Origin: Clytia hemisphaerica
Lineage: Eukaryota; Cnidaria; Hydrozoa; Leptothecata; Clytiidae
Direction: 5' to 3'
Length of the DNA stretch: 64,000 nucleotides
NCBI GenBank assembly: GCA_902728285.1
Contig: CACVBU010000505.1
Span: 517,437-581,436, forward strand
A program made the translations under genes and the position numbers. Shown one piece after another: positions 50,001 to 61,229 of this stretch. Each line of letters begins with the position of its first letter. Position 1 is the first letter of the stretch. The notes below the pieces were generated by a model. That model saw nothing but the letters and a program-made list of their open reading frames with translations. It had not been told where the DNA came from and made no database searches.

Positions 50001-53000
50001 GGAAAGAATTATTATTTTGAATTTTGGTTTAGCAATGTCCTCTATAATATGGGCACCTTTAAGCTTACAATGTTAAGATAATCATGTTTGTTATATAATA
50101 TTTTCTTAGGAACTTGAACTGAGCAAGATGCGTAAAGGCTTCGAATTGATCATTGGTGAGAAAACAAAAGAGTTGCAACGAATTTTGAAAAGCAATAAAT
50201 CTTCACAAAAAGAAATTCTAAATCTGAGGAGGAGAATAGAAACCAGGTAAGGATAAACATCAATACTAGTCTGGCTGAAATACAATAAAACAGGGGTGAA
50301 CGTACAAAAAAATTCCGCGTAAACTTTCTTGGTACCGTTGGAAGCGGAATTTTATGTAGATTTAGATTATCATACTCAGAGCCTCGTGATGAGACCCTTG
50401 GGGAAAACTTTTGGTAAAATCAAGCCTGAAGTTTACTTCAGTTTACTAATTTTATTTCTGCCAGACTATAATGCTTTTCAGTAACCTTTAAATGCTTTTT
50501 TTTTCAGTTAAATTCTGAATTTTTTCTATTCTTCTATTCTTCTATATCCTGTTTAAGCAATCCAATCTCATAAATATAACTTAAATGTAAAATAATATAA
50601 CCAACTTATTAAAAGGGAGGCCCGGAATCTTCGAGTTAGGAATTTTCAAGTTAGCTAAATTATGACGTCATAAAGGGGAAATAATGACGTCACTCGACTC
50701 TAACTCGATTTTGAATTTTCAAAAAAAAAATTTTGGCAAAAAGTTTTTCGAGTTATCTAAATCGGATTTTTTCTCACAAAACCTCTTTTCGAGTTAGCTA
50801 ACTCGGATTTTTTTGCAGAAAAAACAATTTTGAGTTACCAATTATTCGAATTTGCTTACTCTAACAGACTCTAAGTGTAAGTCAGGTAAGAACTTAACCA
50901 GAGCCACTCGCAACACTTTTTTGGAACTACCTCCGGGTACCCCGGTGGAGGTCCTTTAAATTAACCCATGTTCGTCCGTCCGTCCGTTCGTCTGTTGCCA
51001 GCTTTTCTCGGGAGTGGCTCATTACTTTTTTCTGTTTTTTGGCACAATGATGCAAAATTATGATTCCTATAAAGTGACGGAGCCCGATTTTCGAAATGCC
51101 GGAAAAACTGTTTTTTGGCATTTTCTCGAAATTTTATCATTAGTTTTTTCGGATTTTTTGCTCAAAAATGCGTTTTAACAATGCCCAAAACATGGCTGAG
51201 TCCGATTTTTGAGAAAAAGTTTTTTCCAGCCGAATATGCCGGAAATCGCCGTTTTTCTGGATTTTCATTGGACTTTTTCCTTATAATTGGTTGTTTTTTC
51301 ATTCAAAAACATTATTAATAGCAAAGCCCACAATCAAGCATGTTTCAATTTTCGATATAATTGATTTTTAAAGCCGGAACTATTTAAAAATCGCCGGAAC
51401 AACCTATTTTCGCCGGAAAGACAGTATTTCTTGAATTTCTCGAGCTGTACTTTCTATTTTTTTATGAAATTTTGCACACTGGTGCAAAATGACAATACCT
51501 AAAATGTGACGGAAATATGCCGGAAAACCGGTTTTTTGACATTTTCTCGAATTTTCATCCATAGTTTTTTCTGATTATTTTCAGAAAGATGCGTATTCGC
51601 AATGCTCAAAACATGGCCGAGTTCGATTTTGGGGAAAAATTTTTTCCGGTTGAAAAAGCCGGAAATCGCCGTTTTTGCAGATTTTCATTGGATTTTTTCC
51701 TTACATTTCTTTTTTCTTATATTCAATTGTCAATAAAACTGATTTTTGCGACCAGAAGTTTCTATTTTTTTTTCCCTACAACCCTTCCCTCTCCCCCCAT
51801 CAACAATCAATGATGAATTTATTGCGTTATGCATTTTTGCTAAACGCTGTATTTTCTGACTGATTTTTTTTATTTTTCTCCTCGCATTGCTATCTAACTT
51901 TCATCATCAGGTAGGTCCATTCAGCATCTAGCTTGTTTTTTCTCCTCGCATTGCTATCTAACTTTCATCATCAGGTAGGTCCATTCAGCATCTAGCTTGT
52001 TTATCTTAGTTTACATAACACAGATGGACGTGATACAATCGCTCTAAGAAATACTGCCGCAAGTTTCCTTTGATTGATCTTTTGTTATTCACAAGTAAAT
52101 AATATGTGTGATATAAACAAAAACACAAGGGACGAAGCCAAGAACTTATGGGGGTGTGTAAGAGCATAAAAAGTACTTAAAACTCAACCAAATCTTACTT
52201 TTAGTTGTTAAATCTTTAAAAGGAATTCTACCTTGAAAATCCTTTGAAAATCTTTTTTTTTAAATAATCGAAATATCGAGTTAGAGTCGAGTGACGTCAT
52301 AATTTGCACTTCTATCGACGTCATAATTTAGCTAACTCAAAAATTCCTAACTCGAAAATTCCTAACTCGAAAATTCCTAACTCGAGGTTTTCTAACTCGA
52401 AGATTCAGGACCTCTATTAAAAAGTAGTTTGATATGTTTGAATTTGTCTCCGTTTTTGGTTATTATATTGTAATGCTTTAAGTGTCATCCTTTCAATTAT
52501 TTTTACTCAAACAGTGAAAAGCAGAAGATAGCAGACATCAGAGCTGTACGGCGGGCTATAGAGGAGAGAGAGAAAGTTTCTGCAGAACTCGAGGTAAGAG
52601 AAAAATCAAAATCATCATTTTCTTGGTCAGAAAACTTCGAAATTTCGACATTATAATAGCGTGATCGAAACAAACGTTTTATTTTTGTTCTTAGATGATT
52701 CGAGGAGAGACGGATGAGAATCGAGAAATCCACGACACGTTACTTTTGACGTTGGATCAAGAGCGAAAGAAAGCCATTGATGCGGAAGATAGCCTCACCA
52801 TTCAAGTTGAAGCGCTGAAGAGAACGAACAGGGAAGAAAATCACGCACGTGTTATCCTGCACGTATGTCTCATCTCATTTTTACTAATTCATTTAGAGGC
52901 TTTACATGTCAGATTTATTGGACCTACCCCGGTGGAGGTCCTATAAATTAACCTTTCTCCGTTCGTTCGTTCGTCCGTTCGTTCGTTCGTTATTAGCTTT

Positions 53001-56000
53001 CCTCATGATTGGCTGGTTTGTTTTTTCTCATTTTTTGTACAAAGATGCATAACTATAAACCCTCGAATGTGACGGAGCCTGGTTTTCAAAAAACAAAAAT
53101 TTTGGGCAAAAAACGGCTAAACAACGGGTTTTTTGGACTTTGTGAAAAATAAGGTCTTTAATTTTTTCTGATTTTTTGCATGAAAGTAGGGTATCATCGT
53201 AGGTAAAAATTGGCTTAAGCAGATTTTTACAAAAAAATTTTGTTGGCTCAAAAAACGCATGTTTATCTATAAAAATCACTATTAATAAGCATACATCAAT
53301 GTTCTTAGTCGAATAACTCAATTTTTTTATGAGATAGATGTTTTTTTGCTCAGGAGGACTTACTTTTAAAGGATATGTGTGTTTATACATGAAATTTTCG
53401 TTGATTGGCGTGTTTTAATAGAAAAACTAGCCAAATTCGATATTTTTTTATAAGCACATTATAAATTACTTAGGTATTAGCTTTTCTCGAGATTGGCTCT
53501 TTCATTCTTTACGATTTTTTGCACAAAGATGCATAAATATAAACCCTCGAATATGACGGAGCCCGATTTTTGGAAAATAATTTCTGGGCAAATTTGGGCC
53601 AAAAAACGGCTAATGTGTTTTTTGGACGTGAAAAATTGGATCATTAATTTTTTCAAAAAAAATTTGTTGGCTCAAAAACGCACGTTTATCTATAAGAATC
53701 ACTATTAATAAGCATACAGCAATGTTCTTAAAATTACTGAATTTTTTGATGAGATATGTTTTTTTGCTCTCGAACTCTTGAATATGAAAGAATATTTCAA
53801 GAGCATGAAATTTTGGTTTCTAAACGTGTTTTTTTATAAGAAACAATCAACTAATTTTAATAGATCGTCACTATTTGTGTTCTAAATGATTGTTTAATGG
53901 TCACGCTTATGTAGATATCAATTATATATGTGTTAAATGCAAAACCAGGTAGGTCCATAAAAGTATCACTTGTTATATCTCCAAACTACCAACAGACTTT
54001 CCTGAAGCTTTTTCTCTCGTCTCATTTTAGGCAAGGATCAAAACGGAGTCTGCAGAGTTTACAAAACGACGGGACGAAGCCAATGAAAGAAAAGCTAAGG
54101 TATAACTCTACTCGCGACTTTTTGAAAAAAAACATACCTGTTATACCCCTTGCCGTCATGCTGCACCTTGATATACTGAATTATAAGAGAACTATTTCAT
54201 TTCACGGTGTAGAAGAACATCGAAAACAAGCAAGAGGGGGAGAAAGTACCTACTTCACAACATAAAAAAAAATAACAAATTTAAAAAAGAATGACAAATT
54301 TAAAAAAGAATGACAAATTTAAAAAAAAACGACAAATTTCACCATCCACAACCCCGACCGAAGTAGACACTTTTTCTATGTGGCAATTCAAAGCCGGCAT
54401 CCAAAGCCGTGAAATTGAATTATGTTAGTTTTTTAAGTGTTACCTACAAACATGGTCGAAATATATTGAGATTTTAGTGTATTTTAACGTTTTTCAGAAT
54501 TTAAAGTTCGGGCGAGAATTGTTATTTTAGCACTTCCACTTTCTTTCATTGAATATTTTGATTTTAGAGCGGTTTGATGGCTTCTAGGCTATATTCCAAG
54601 CCTTATTCGAGCAAATTTGAGCTTTTAAATCCTCAGATCCTAAGGTCGTAAGTGTTAAGTCTCATGTTAAAACTCAGAGTTAAAACTCTACTTTCCAACT
54701 GTAGTTTAAGGTGCTTAAAAATCATTTGTGGTGTTTCAAATTTCACCGGGAAATGTCTCATTTGTCTCAAATATTTTGTCCATGATTGTAGATAATCGCT
54801 GTTGAACTCTCTTCGTCTAAAAGCTCATGCTGGTCAATTTCCCTGATAAAAATCACTGTAAGCGAAATTCGGTCTCGCAGCTTGATAGTTATACTAAATG
54901 GGATATGTTTTTTCCTTTTCATGAAGTTGCTGAAAGCGAATGAAGAAGTCCATCTCGTCCTGAAAACCATCAACGAACAAGTAAGATACAAATCTCATCT
55001 CATGTTCATTTTGTGAAGTGTCCTTTTCCTGAATAAATCCGAATAAGCTTAATTCTTACAAGGATATGTAATAGCGAAGCTGGATAACGAACATTTGAAA
55101 AAGCCTTGTTCTATCTCTGTACCCTGAAATTAAAATTTGATATGAAATTTAATTGTTTTAATTACAAACTCGTGAAATTTGGATTTCCTCTTAGCCAATG
55201 ATTCTGACGCTGCATTTATCCGTCACGATCAAAAACTTTTAATTATCAAGAGAGTCTGTAAAACATTGGTGAATGACAATTAAAAAAAAAGAAAAACATT
55301 GTTTTCATTAGTAAAGTTATAAGAAATTTCTTCTGTAAGATTATAAATAGCACTTTTTCATTTGAAATACCGCGCTATACCGCGGGGTGCTTTACTTTCT
55401 AACTGATATTTTCAGATAGCGAGTCGGTATGTCTGATTATGGAAAAAATTTCAAGTCATTTGAAACAATATTTGTCAAAATATTTACTTTAGGCGTACAA
55501 ACTTTCGCGAGCAGAAACTTTTGCGAGGACGAAAAATCGCGAAATCCACGACATTTACTTTTGCTAATTTAACGGAAAAATATTTTTCGCGAGCATAAAC
55601 TTTCGCGAATCAAGACGTAAAATTGAGAATTTTCACACGAAAAAATGGCTTAGCAGGACAAATACTTCTTGGATTGGCTTGAAACTTTTGTCTTTTGACT
55701 TATTAATCTTTTAGCAAGCTAAAAAGTGCCATAAAAGTTACATTTTATTCAAAGTTTGAATTTTTACATATTTTTTTATTTTGTCAAGGATTTTTCGCGA
55801 GCATAAACTTTCGCGAATGGTCTTTCCTAGAATTTTTAAAGACATTTACGTTCGCGAAAAGGGCCAAAATCCGCGAAAATCAAGAAAGTTTTTTGCTCGC
55901 GAAAGTTTGTACGCCTAAAGCACATCCGAGATTTTTAAAAAGGAATCGTGAAAGCTTCTCAAATTCATAACACACGCTGATAAAATCAGATTTCATTTAC

Positions 56001-59000
56001 AAGGAAGCTTTTGGTGTATCTTCTGCAAATATTATTTTGATGAAAAACGGGAACATCATAGCAAAAAATGTCTGCTTCATTTTTCTTATAAAAACAGAAC
56101 ACTCAAGGGTACAGAGATGGATTTCTATTATGAACAGTTTACAATAGAAATAAACCAGCTGCGCTGGAAGGTCAGCCTAAATTGCTTAATTGATTAGAAA
56201 TGATTAGAAAGATGTGTTGTTAAAAATTTTTAAAACGAGAGTATAAAAATCATCAAATTTACGTTTGTAAACAATATGGATTAACGAAAATATGCCATGT
56301 TACAATCTGTATGACAGAATAATTATTCGTCTCTTAGTTAGGATAGATATTTAGATAATAAATATTAGATATACAATTGAACAGCAACAAAAGGCTACAT
56401 CAACAATAGATTCAAGAAAATAAAAATCGTTGCAAGGAAGTTAGATGCAAGGCATCAAAAATCACAAAAAAATTATACACTTTTCATTTTTTATTAAGCT
56501 TAGACTTATAATTATATTCAAGCTCAAGCTGGATAAAAAATCAAAAAAGTTGTAAAAACAAAGAAGCTGTAAATCAGTAAAAGTTAAAATGGTGTCATTC
56601 GTATTCATCTTAACTCCAGAGAAATAGTTTAGCTTAAAACTACATGTTTTTTATAATAAGCAATGAAAAAATCAAATTAAAAAATATTTAATTCCATTTA
56701 TAATATATAATATAATATATATATTTTGCCCAAGTTCAGGAGTTGCCATAAAGCCATTATGGTAATAACCGGGAGGGCACATTGCTATACATTGTATATT
56801 GGCTCACTGCTTTTGTAGTTTGAGCACTCTTGGATTGGGTGGAGAGTCTTCATTTAAGACGCTCACTATTTGCATTACGCATTGCTCGCTGCTCGCAGTT
56901 TGAGCACTCTTGTGACTCCACAATGCAATCCACAAAATGTGTAACCGTACATCCTGTGCCCAAGTTCAGGAGTTGCCATAAAGCCATTATGGTAATAACC
57001 GGGAGGGCACATTGCTATACATTGTAATCCATTTATATACATTTATTATTTATCATTATTAGTCCAGAATGTGTAAGTGTCTGCCATCAAATCACCGCCA
57101 TTTACATAGGAGCTGCACTTTAAATATATATACTTGATTAATTTCCATTTACGCTTGATCATAATTATCTCCAAGTCAAAAAGAACAAATGGAAGTGTCT
57201 GCTTTCAAATCGCAGTGAAAACTTAAGTCTAGAAAATATCATTTTTACGTCAATAATTTGATGAAGAACTTCGGTCTTTTTCAAATTCACATAGGAGCGG
57301 TACTTTAATATACTTGTTCAATTTCCATTTATGCTTTATCATAATGATCTCCAAGTCGGTCAAAAAAACAAACATAACTGCCAGTGAAAAACGCAAGTCT
57401 AGAAAAAAATCATTTTTGCGTCAATAGTTTGATGAAGAACTTCGGTCTTTCTCAAATTCACATAGGAGCAATACTTTAATATATATACTTGATCAATTTC
57501 CATTTACGCTTTATCATAATTATCTCCAAGTCGGTCCAAAAAAACAAACGTAACTGCCAGTGAAAAACGCAAGTCTAGAAAAAAATCATTTTTGCGTCAA
57601 TAATTTGATGAAGAACTTCATTCTTTCTCAAATTTACATGGGAGCTGTACTTTGAATTACTTGATCAATTTCCATTTACGCTTTATCATAATTATCTCCC
57701 GTCGGTCCAAAAAAAACATAACTGCCAGTGAAAAACGCACAAGTCTAGAAAAAAATCATTTTTGCGTCAATAATTTGATGAAGAGCTTCGGTCTTTCTCA
57801 AATTCACATAGGAGCGGTACTTTAATATACTTGATCAATTTCCATTTACGCTTTATCAATATTATCTCCAAGTCCAGAAGAACAAGCATATAAAATGTCT
57901 ATCAAATCAAAAGAAAACACCAACTTCAAGAAAACATTATTTTTGTGAATAATCAGATAATTAAGCTGTGAACTGTAATATATATACACTCCATCAAATT
58001 CCAGTAATTGTTGGTGGTTATTCTATATTCAAGTCCAAAATAAAAAAATATGTTTTCATGCTACAAAATAATGAGGTCTATCTCAGAAAAAAACTTGAGC
58101 AAATAAGTTAAAATCTTCATACTTTAAAGCAAAGAACATCCTTATAATCTAACTCCAGTGTTGTATCTTCCTTAGTTATAAGTTTAAAAGCCATTTCAAC
58201 AAGATATAATGATTGTATAAATAAAAGCTGGCAAGATATAAACACAGAACGAACGAAAAGGCACCGCTTTGGCAGCCATATTGAATTGTTTTTGACACAT
58301 ATCGGGAAACCAAACTTAGCCCGATTGGATGAATTGAAAGCGTATCCCAACCGGAACGCTGCCCGAAAAAAGCTGGAGAGCAAATACACAGATCGGAAAA
58401 CCAAACTTAACCCGATCGGATGAAAACTTTAGAAATCGGGGAAACACGTTTTTTTTTCTGACCCTGCTTCTTCTGCTGCGGAATAATAGCGAAATGAATG
58501 CTCAGCTGGGGCTGACCAAAAACAAAGAAGCAATCCGCTAAGAAATTCTCGTCCTTCATCCAGCGTCGCTATTACATATCCCTGATTCTTACCAAGACTT
58601 CACTGTCACAAATATCAAGTCACGTTTTTTAGATGTCACCATTCTTTTTCCTTCCAGGTCGCCAAGTTGCAGGAGAAATTTGACGAAAGAGTTGAGGTAT
58701 CCTTTATTCTTCTTTAATTCCCTTTTGAAGTGATACTTTAACATCTATGCGATCGACTAGTGACTGTTTAATCTTAAATCTTGTTTTAGAGTCTTTATGG
58801 TCATTTCGTTAAATAGCCATCAGATAGATTTGATCTTTTTTTCCTGGCAAAAGAAAAACGCTGAATTGGCATTTAGTTTAACACTTGTTTTTCCATCTTT
58901 CTTTGTTTCCAAGGCCCTGAAAGCATTAGACAAGTTGCTCTATCAATTATCTGATAAGCATTCCCAAATGGAGGAGACATGGCTTCAGAAAGTCGCTGTA

Positions 59001-61167
59001 ATGGAACCCAAAGAGCTTGACACCAAGGTACCCCACTTTTAGATGCAGCAGTAAGATCAGTGTTTTTCCTTGAAATTTAAACAATTGAAAAACCGACTCA
59101 AAGGAGACTGATTATTTTTAAAAGTAGGTTTAACTGCTCATGTCCATTCAATAGCAGTAGCAGGCTATGTTCGCCTACTCATATAATTCTCATAATAATA
59201 AAACTCATAATAACACGTCAGCGGAGAGACAAAAATTTAATAAGGGATTTTGATTTTTTACTATGTAGGAGCTATTGGTGGAGTTAGGTTCGAAAGAAAA
59301 AGCAATGGAAATCACATCAGAATCCTTGAACCAGAAGCTAACTGATATGGCCTCGTCTGCTGTTATTATGAATAGACTGCTATTAGCCAATCAGAAAGCT
59401 ATGCAAGAACTAAAGTAAGCAGCTTCGAATGCTCAAGTCAACTTCGACGCATAAAGCATTTCCTTCTGAGTTCAAGTTTCCAAATTTTCTATTTGACAAA
59501 TACTTCTTCATGTAGAAACTGAAAGTATGAATTAAAGGTCTATTTGTTATAAAATATACTCTGAGACCATTTATATATCCTGTTGCAAAGATAGTTGGCT
59601 AGAAATTCTTTGAAATCCTAATAGGTTAGAAGATAACACTCGAACATGTACTTTTTATGTAAATATTTCGGATCTAAGATTTGACTCACGCCTTATTGCA
59701 AGTTGTAAGTAATACTCCTTACATTTTTTTGTTCCTGCTCTGATGAGGTACCAGACTGCTATCAGAATAATTACTAGTATATGGCGACTGATAATTTAAA
59801 TCTATTCTTCATAGCGAAGAGATAGAAGAACTGCAAATCCAAATCGAGAATGGCCAAGGCATAGAATTGAAGCTAAGGGAATCTTTGGCAAATGTTAAAG
59901 GTAAGATTTACGTTTCCTAAAACAAACTCGAGGCATTCCAGTCGTTCTCACGTGTTGTTAAGCTCGCCTCTCTTCTACCAAACACGAAGGGCCGCGTTCA
60001 GTCCTGTGACTGAAACTCTTGGCCTATTTCGATAGATAGGATTCTCTAGTCTAGCTATACCTTTTTTGGGTTAACTAACATATTTAAAGAATTTCAGCCG
60101 CTTAAAGGATCAATCAATGTTTTTAAGAGTGTCTTGTGTACACTAACACTTATCCAATTGAAGTCTTCGTTCTTAACTCTTTTCGAAGGAATTATTCCAA
60201 TTCTCATTCTCTCCTCCCTAGAACGTTCATCCAATCAAAAGGAGCAACATAACATTCAAAAAGAAAGCCGAACAAAGGCATTGGACAAACTTAAAGTATT
60301 CTTTTCCCTCTTTTCTTTCCATACTTTATCCAAGTTTTTCATCCATAGATTTTGAAAAATTGCAGGGGAAAACAAGTTGGGTAAAGTGATAATTTTTGTT
60401 GTATAGCACATTATAAATCTATTCCCCCAATATGAAATAAATATAAATCGGACCATTTTCCTCGATGAGGTATTATTGATGAATTAATATATTTTTCGAT
60501 GTATACTCTTGTTTTTTTATCGGAAGGATGAAATCGAAGGTGCTCTGCTCGACAATCGTACGTTGGCTGAAAGATATGTGGAATATCAAAATTGTCACAT
60601 GGATCAGAAAAATGCGTTTATTTCTTCATACGAGAAAGCTCTTATCGCACACGATAGTCTGAAAGACAAAGAGAACGTAAGAAAATATTCTGTGTTATAA
60701 ACACTATTTTCACATTTTCAAACGTGACAATCAGTTACCACATTCTTGTTGAATTACTTTTTTGCTGTACATAATGCTATCTACCTTCGAACAAACCATG
60801 TGTGGTTGTGTCCCAGGGATCCATAGGGTTGGTTGATAAAACTTTTAACGTGGTTACAGACTAAACATGAATACAAAGTCTCTTTTATCCTTTATTATTT
60901 ACCTTGTTCATGCAATTCTAGCTTTGTGATCTACACACTCGTCTACACGAGGCGTTGGAATGTTACTACCAATTACGTGGGATACAAACCAAAGCCAGCC
61001 TATCACGTTTCGAGAAGATGACTCATCACAGCAACCGAAAGCTTGAGAATATCCAAACGAACTTGGAAGTTGCCACTCGAAATATCACTTTGTTCTTGAA
61101 AGCTAATAACTTAACACATCAACATATCCGAGATATGTCAAAAGCTATGGGCAAACTTTCGGTTTGA
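41068..61167 (+). CDS. 848-residue coiled-coil protein, 22 exons (possible CCDC178 homologue)
   Basis: Exons: 41068-41083, 41230-41409, 41597-41691, 41840-42119, 42331-42429, 42615-42666, 45537-45749, 45999-46102, 46345-46394, 47682-47777, 50110-50246, 52515-52593, 52695-52862, 54031-54099, 54927-54980, 58658-58696, 58914-59027, 59269-59414, 59815-59900, 60222-60295, 60527-60676, 60922-61167. All junctions are GT-AG and all phases agree (2,547 coding bases). An N-terminal Cys-rich block (DRRSCEFNQRPHYCINKC) is followed by almost continuous Glu/Lys/Gln-rich heptad-like sequence, as in long structural coiled coils, with no enzyme motif. Length and the RRSC...C start remind me of CCDC178 (human about 867 residues), a guess I cannot verify. 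Introns range from about 100 to 3,700 bases and are loaded with mobile elements. The model is my own splice reading; small errors at exons 4 and 7 are possible. Confidence 0.85.
42670..43483. mobile_element. Fold-back element abutting a splice donor
   Basis: Ends CTTTAATGGAAT and complement, flanked by TA (42668-42669, 43484-43485). Arms at about 42913-43032 and 43325-43452 are strongly complementary (for example GTATCCAGATATAATTGGCA and AGTTACAGGCGTTCTTG). It lies in intron 6 of the coiled-coil gene, whose donor GT is at 42667-42668, so the element starts three bases into the intron. Confidence 0.75.
43781..45403. mobile_element. TTAA-flanked element with GGTGGTAGTCTACC ends
   Basis: GGTGGTAGTCTACC at the left and GGTAGACTACCACC at the right are perfect inverted repeats, flanked by TTAA on both sides (43777-43780, 45404-45407). 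TTAA duplications characterise piggyBac and Kolobok superfamilies. It is 1,623 bases, has no transposase and lies in intron 6 of the coiled-coil gene. Confidence 0.85.
46437..47473 (+). mobile_element. GGACCTACC hairpin-ended element, copy 1
   Basis: The left end is an imperfect palindrome starting GGACCTACCTCCGGGTACC, followed by TATAAATTAACC and a GTTCGTCC microsatellite. The right end is ATTAG|GTAGGTCCATTCAGC...CTTGTTA. The body holds about three repeats of a roughly 310-base unit with TGATTTTTTGCACAATGATG. In intron 9 of the coiled-coil gene, sense orientation. Confidence 0.75.
48533..49464 (-). mobile_element. 5'-truncated LINE, reverse transcriptase C-terminal part
   Basis: The minus-strand frame starts in retrotransposon sequence at the polymerase motif LLFADDTKI (about 49464) and continues to a stop at 48619. 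Recognisable non-LTR reverse transcriptase features follow: WSRDWLLKFHPDKC, FVRPHLEYAQSVWQP, IEGVQRRATRLI, and a terminal WNALPRFVVESTSIHLFKQ. This C-terminal layout is typical of CR1/L2/Jockey-like LINEs. The 3' end is a (TAA)n-type microsatellite near 48535-48560. About 75 codons upstream of the motif in the same frame do not resemble reverse transcriptase and are probably host sequence. It is antisense in intron 10 of the coiled-coil gene. Confidence 0.88.
50615..52414. mobile_element. Fold-back element with GAGGCCCGG ends, copy 2, 8-base target duplication
   Basis: Ends GAGGCCCGGAATCTTCGAGT and near-complement, flanked by the 8-base duplication TATTAAAA (50607-50614, 52415-52422), as seen in hAT-like and some other superfamilies. 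The arms repeat 'AACTCGAA' and hold three perfect TGACGTCA palindromes (50663-50670, 50685-50692, 52292-52299) plus one imperfect one. A hairpin-ended element (50923-52000) is nested inside. It lies in intron 11 of the coiled-coil gene. Confidence 0.82.
50923..52000 (+). mobile_element. GGACCTACC hairpin-ended element, copy 2, nested
   Basis: The left end is GGAACTACCTCCGGGTACC (one change from copy 1); the right end is CATCAG|GTAGGTCCATTCAGC. The last ~62 bases (51875-51936 region) are tandemly duplicated, so the AG|GTAGGT junction occurs twice (51910|51911 and 51974|51975). The body has CCGGAAA-rich units like the copy in the cyclase gene. Confidence 0.72.
52920..53976 (+). mobile_element. 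GGACCTACC hairpin-ended element, copy 3
   Basis: Starts GGACCTACCCCGGTGGAGGT and ends ACCAG|GTAGGTCCATAAAAG...CTTGTTA. It fills nearly all of intron 13 (52863-54030), leaving about 57 and 54 bases on the two sides. The body has two repeats with TTTTTTGCACAAAGATGCAT. Confidence 0.75.
54280..54400. repeat. ACAAATTTAAAAAAGAATG tandem and dispersed repeat fragment
   Basis: Three to four tandem copies of an 18-19 base unit (TGACAAATTTAAAAAAGAA), then CCACAACCCCGACCGAAGT, the complement of the word seen near 11.2 and 31.0 kb. Within intron 14. Confidence 0.5.
55497..55920. mobile_element. TTTCGCGA fold-back MITE, copy 2
   Basis: Same family as 23186-23617 (ends CTTTAGGCGTACAAACTTTC and complement), 424 bases; the left flank is TA, the right flank CA. 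Within intron 15 of the coiled-coil gene. Confidence 0.8.
56728..57026. repeat. Duplicated 69-base segment with spacer
   Basis: GCCCAAGTTCAGGAGTTGCC through CACATTGCTATACATTGTA occurs at 56728-56796 and again at 56958-57026, a 230-base period, with two near-repeats of GCAGTTTGAGCACTCTTG between. Intron 15. Confidence 0.75.
57095..57960. repeat. Satellite-like tandem array, ~170-185-base unit, about five copies
   Basis: The word ACATAGGAGC (once ACATGGGAGC) recurs at 57104, 57289, 57460, 57636 and 57806, with conserved intervening sequence (CAATTTCCATTTACGCTTTA, AACTGCCAGTGAAAAACGCA). The array decays at its right end. It sits in intron 15 of the coiled-coil gene. Unit length is nucleosome-like. 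Confidence 0.85.
58697..58913 (+). other. Candidate U12-type intron (intron 16 of the coiled-coil gene)
   Basis: The intron starts GTATCCTTTATT, an exact match to the U12-type 5' splice site consensus (RTATCCTTT); none of the other introns read in this window does. A possible branch site is TAGTTTAAC ending 58882, about 31 bases before the AG, a weak match and farther than usual. The acceptor has a pyrimidine tract, so removal by the major spliceosome remains possible. Confidence 0.5.
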
Positions 61168-61229
61168 TTGATTTGACGTTCCTCCTTTGGACTTTAGAGC
61201 AGTGTTTTTAATGGCTTGGTTGTTTTTTT

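Noticed and set aside
54300..54345. Poly(A) tail of a retrotransposed copy
   Set aside because: The A-rich stretch is a tandem of an 18-19 base unit, not a tail next to a cDNA-like sequence.
60296..60526. Second U12-type intron (donor GTATTCTTT)
   Set aside because: One mismatch to the consensus at a key position and no branch-site match near the acceptor.
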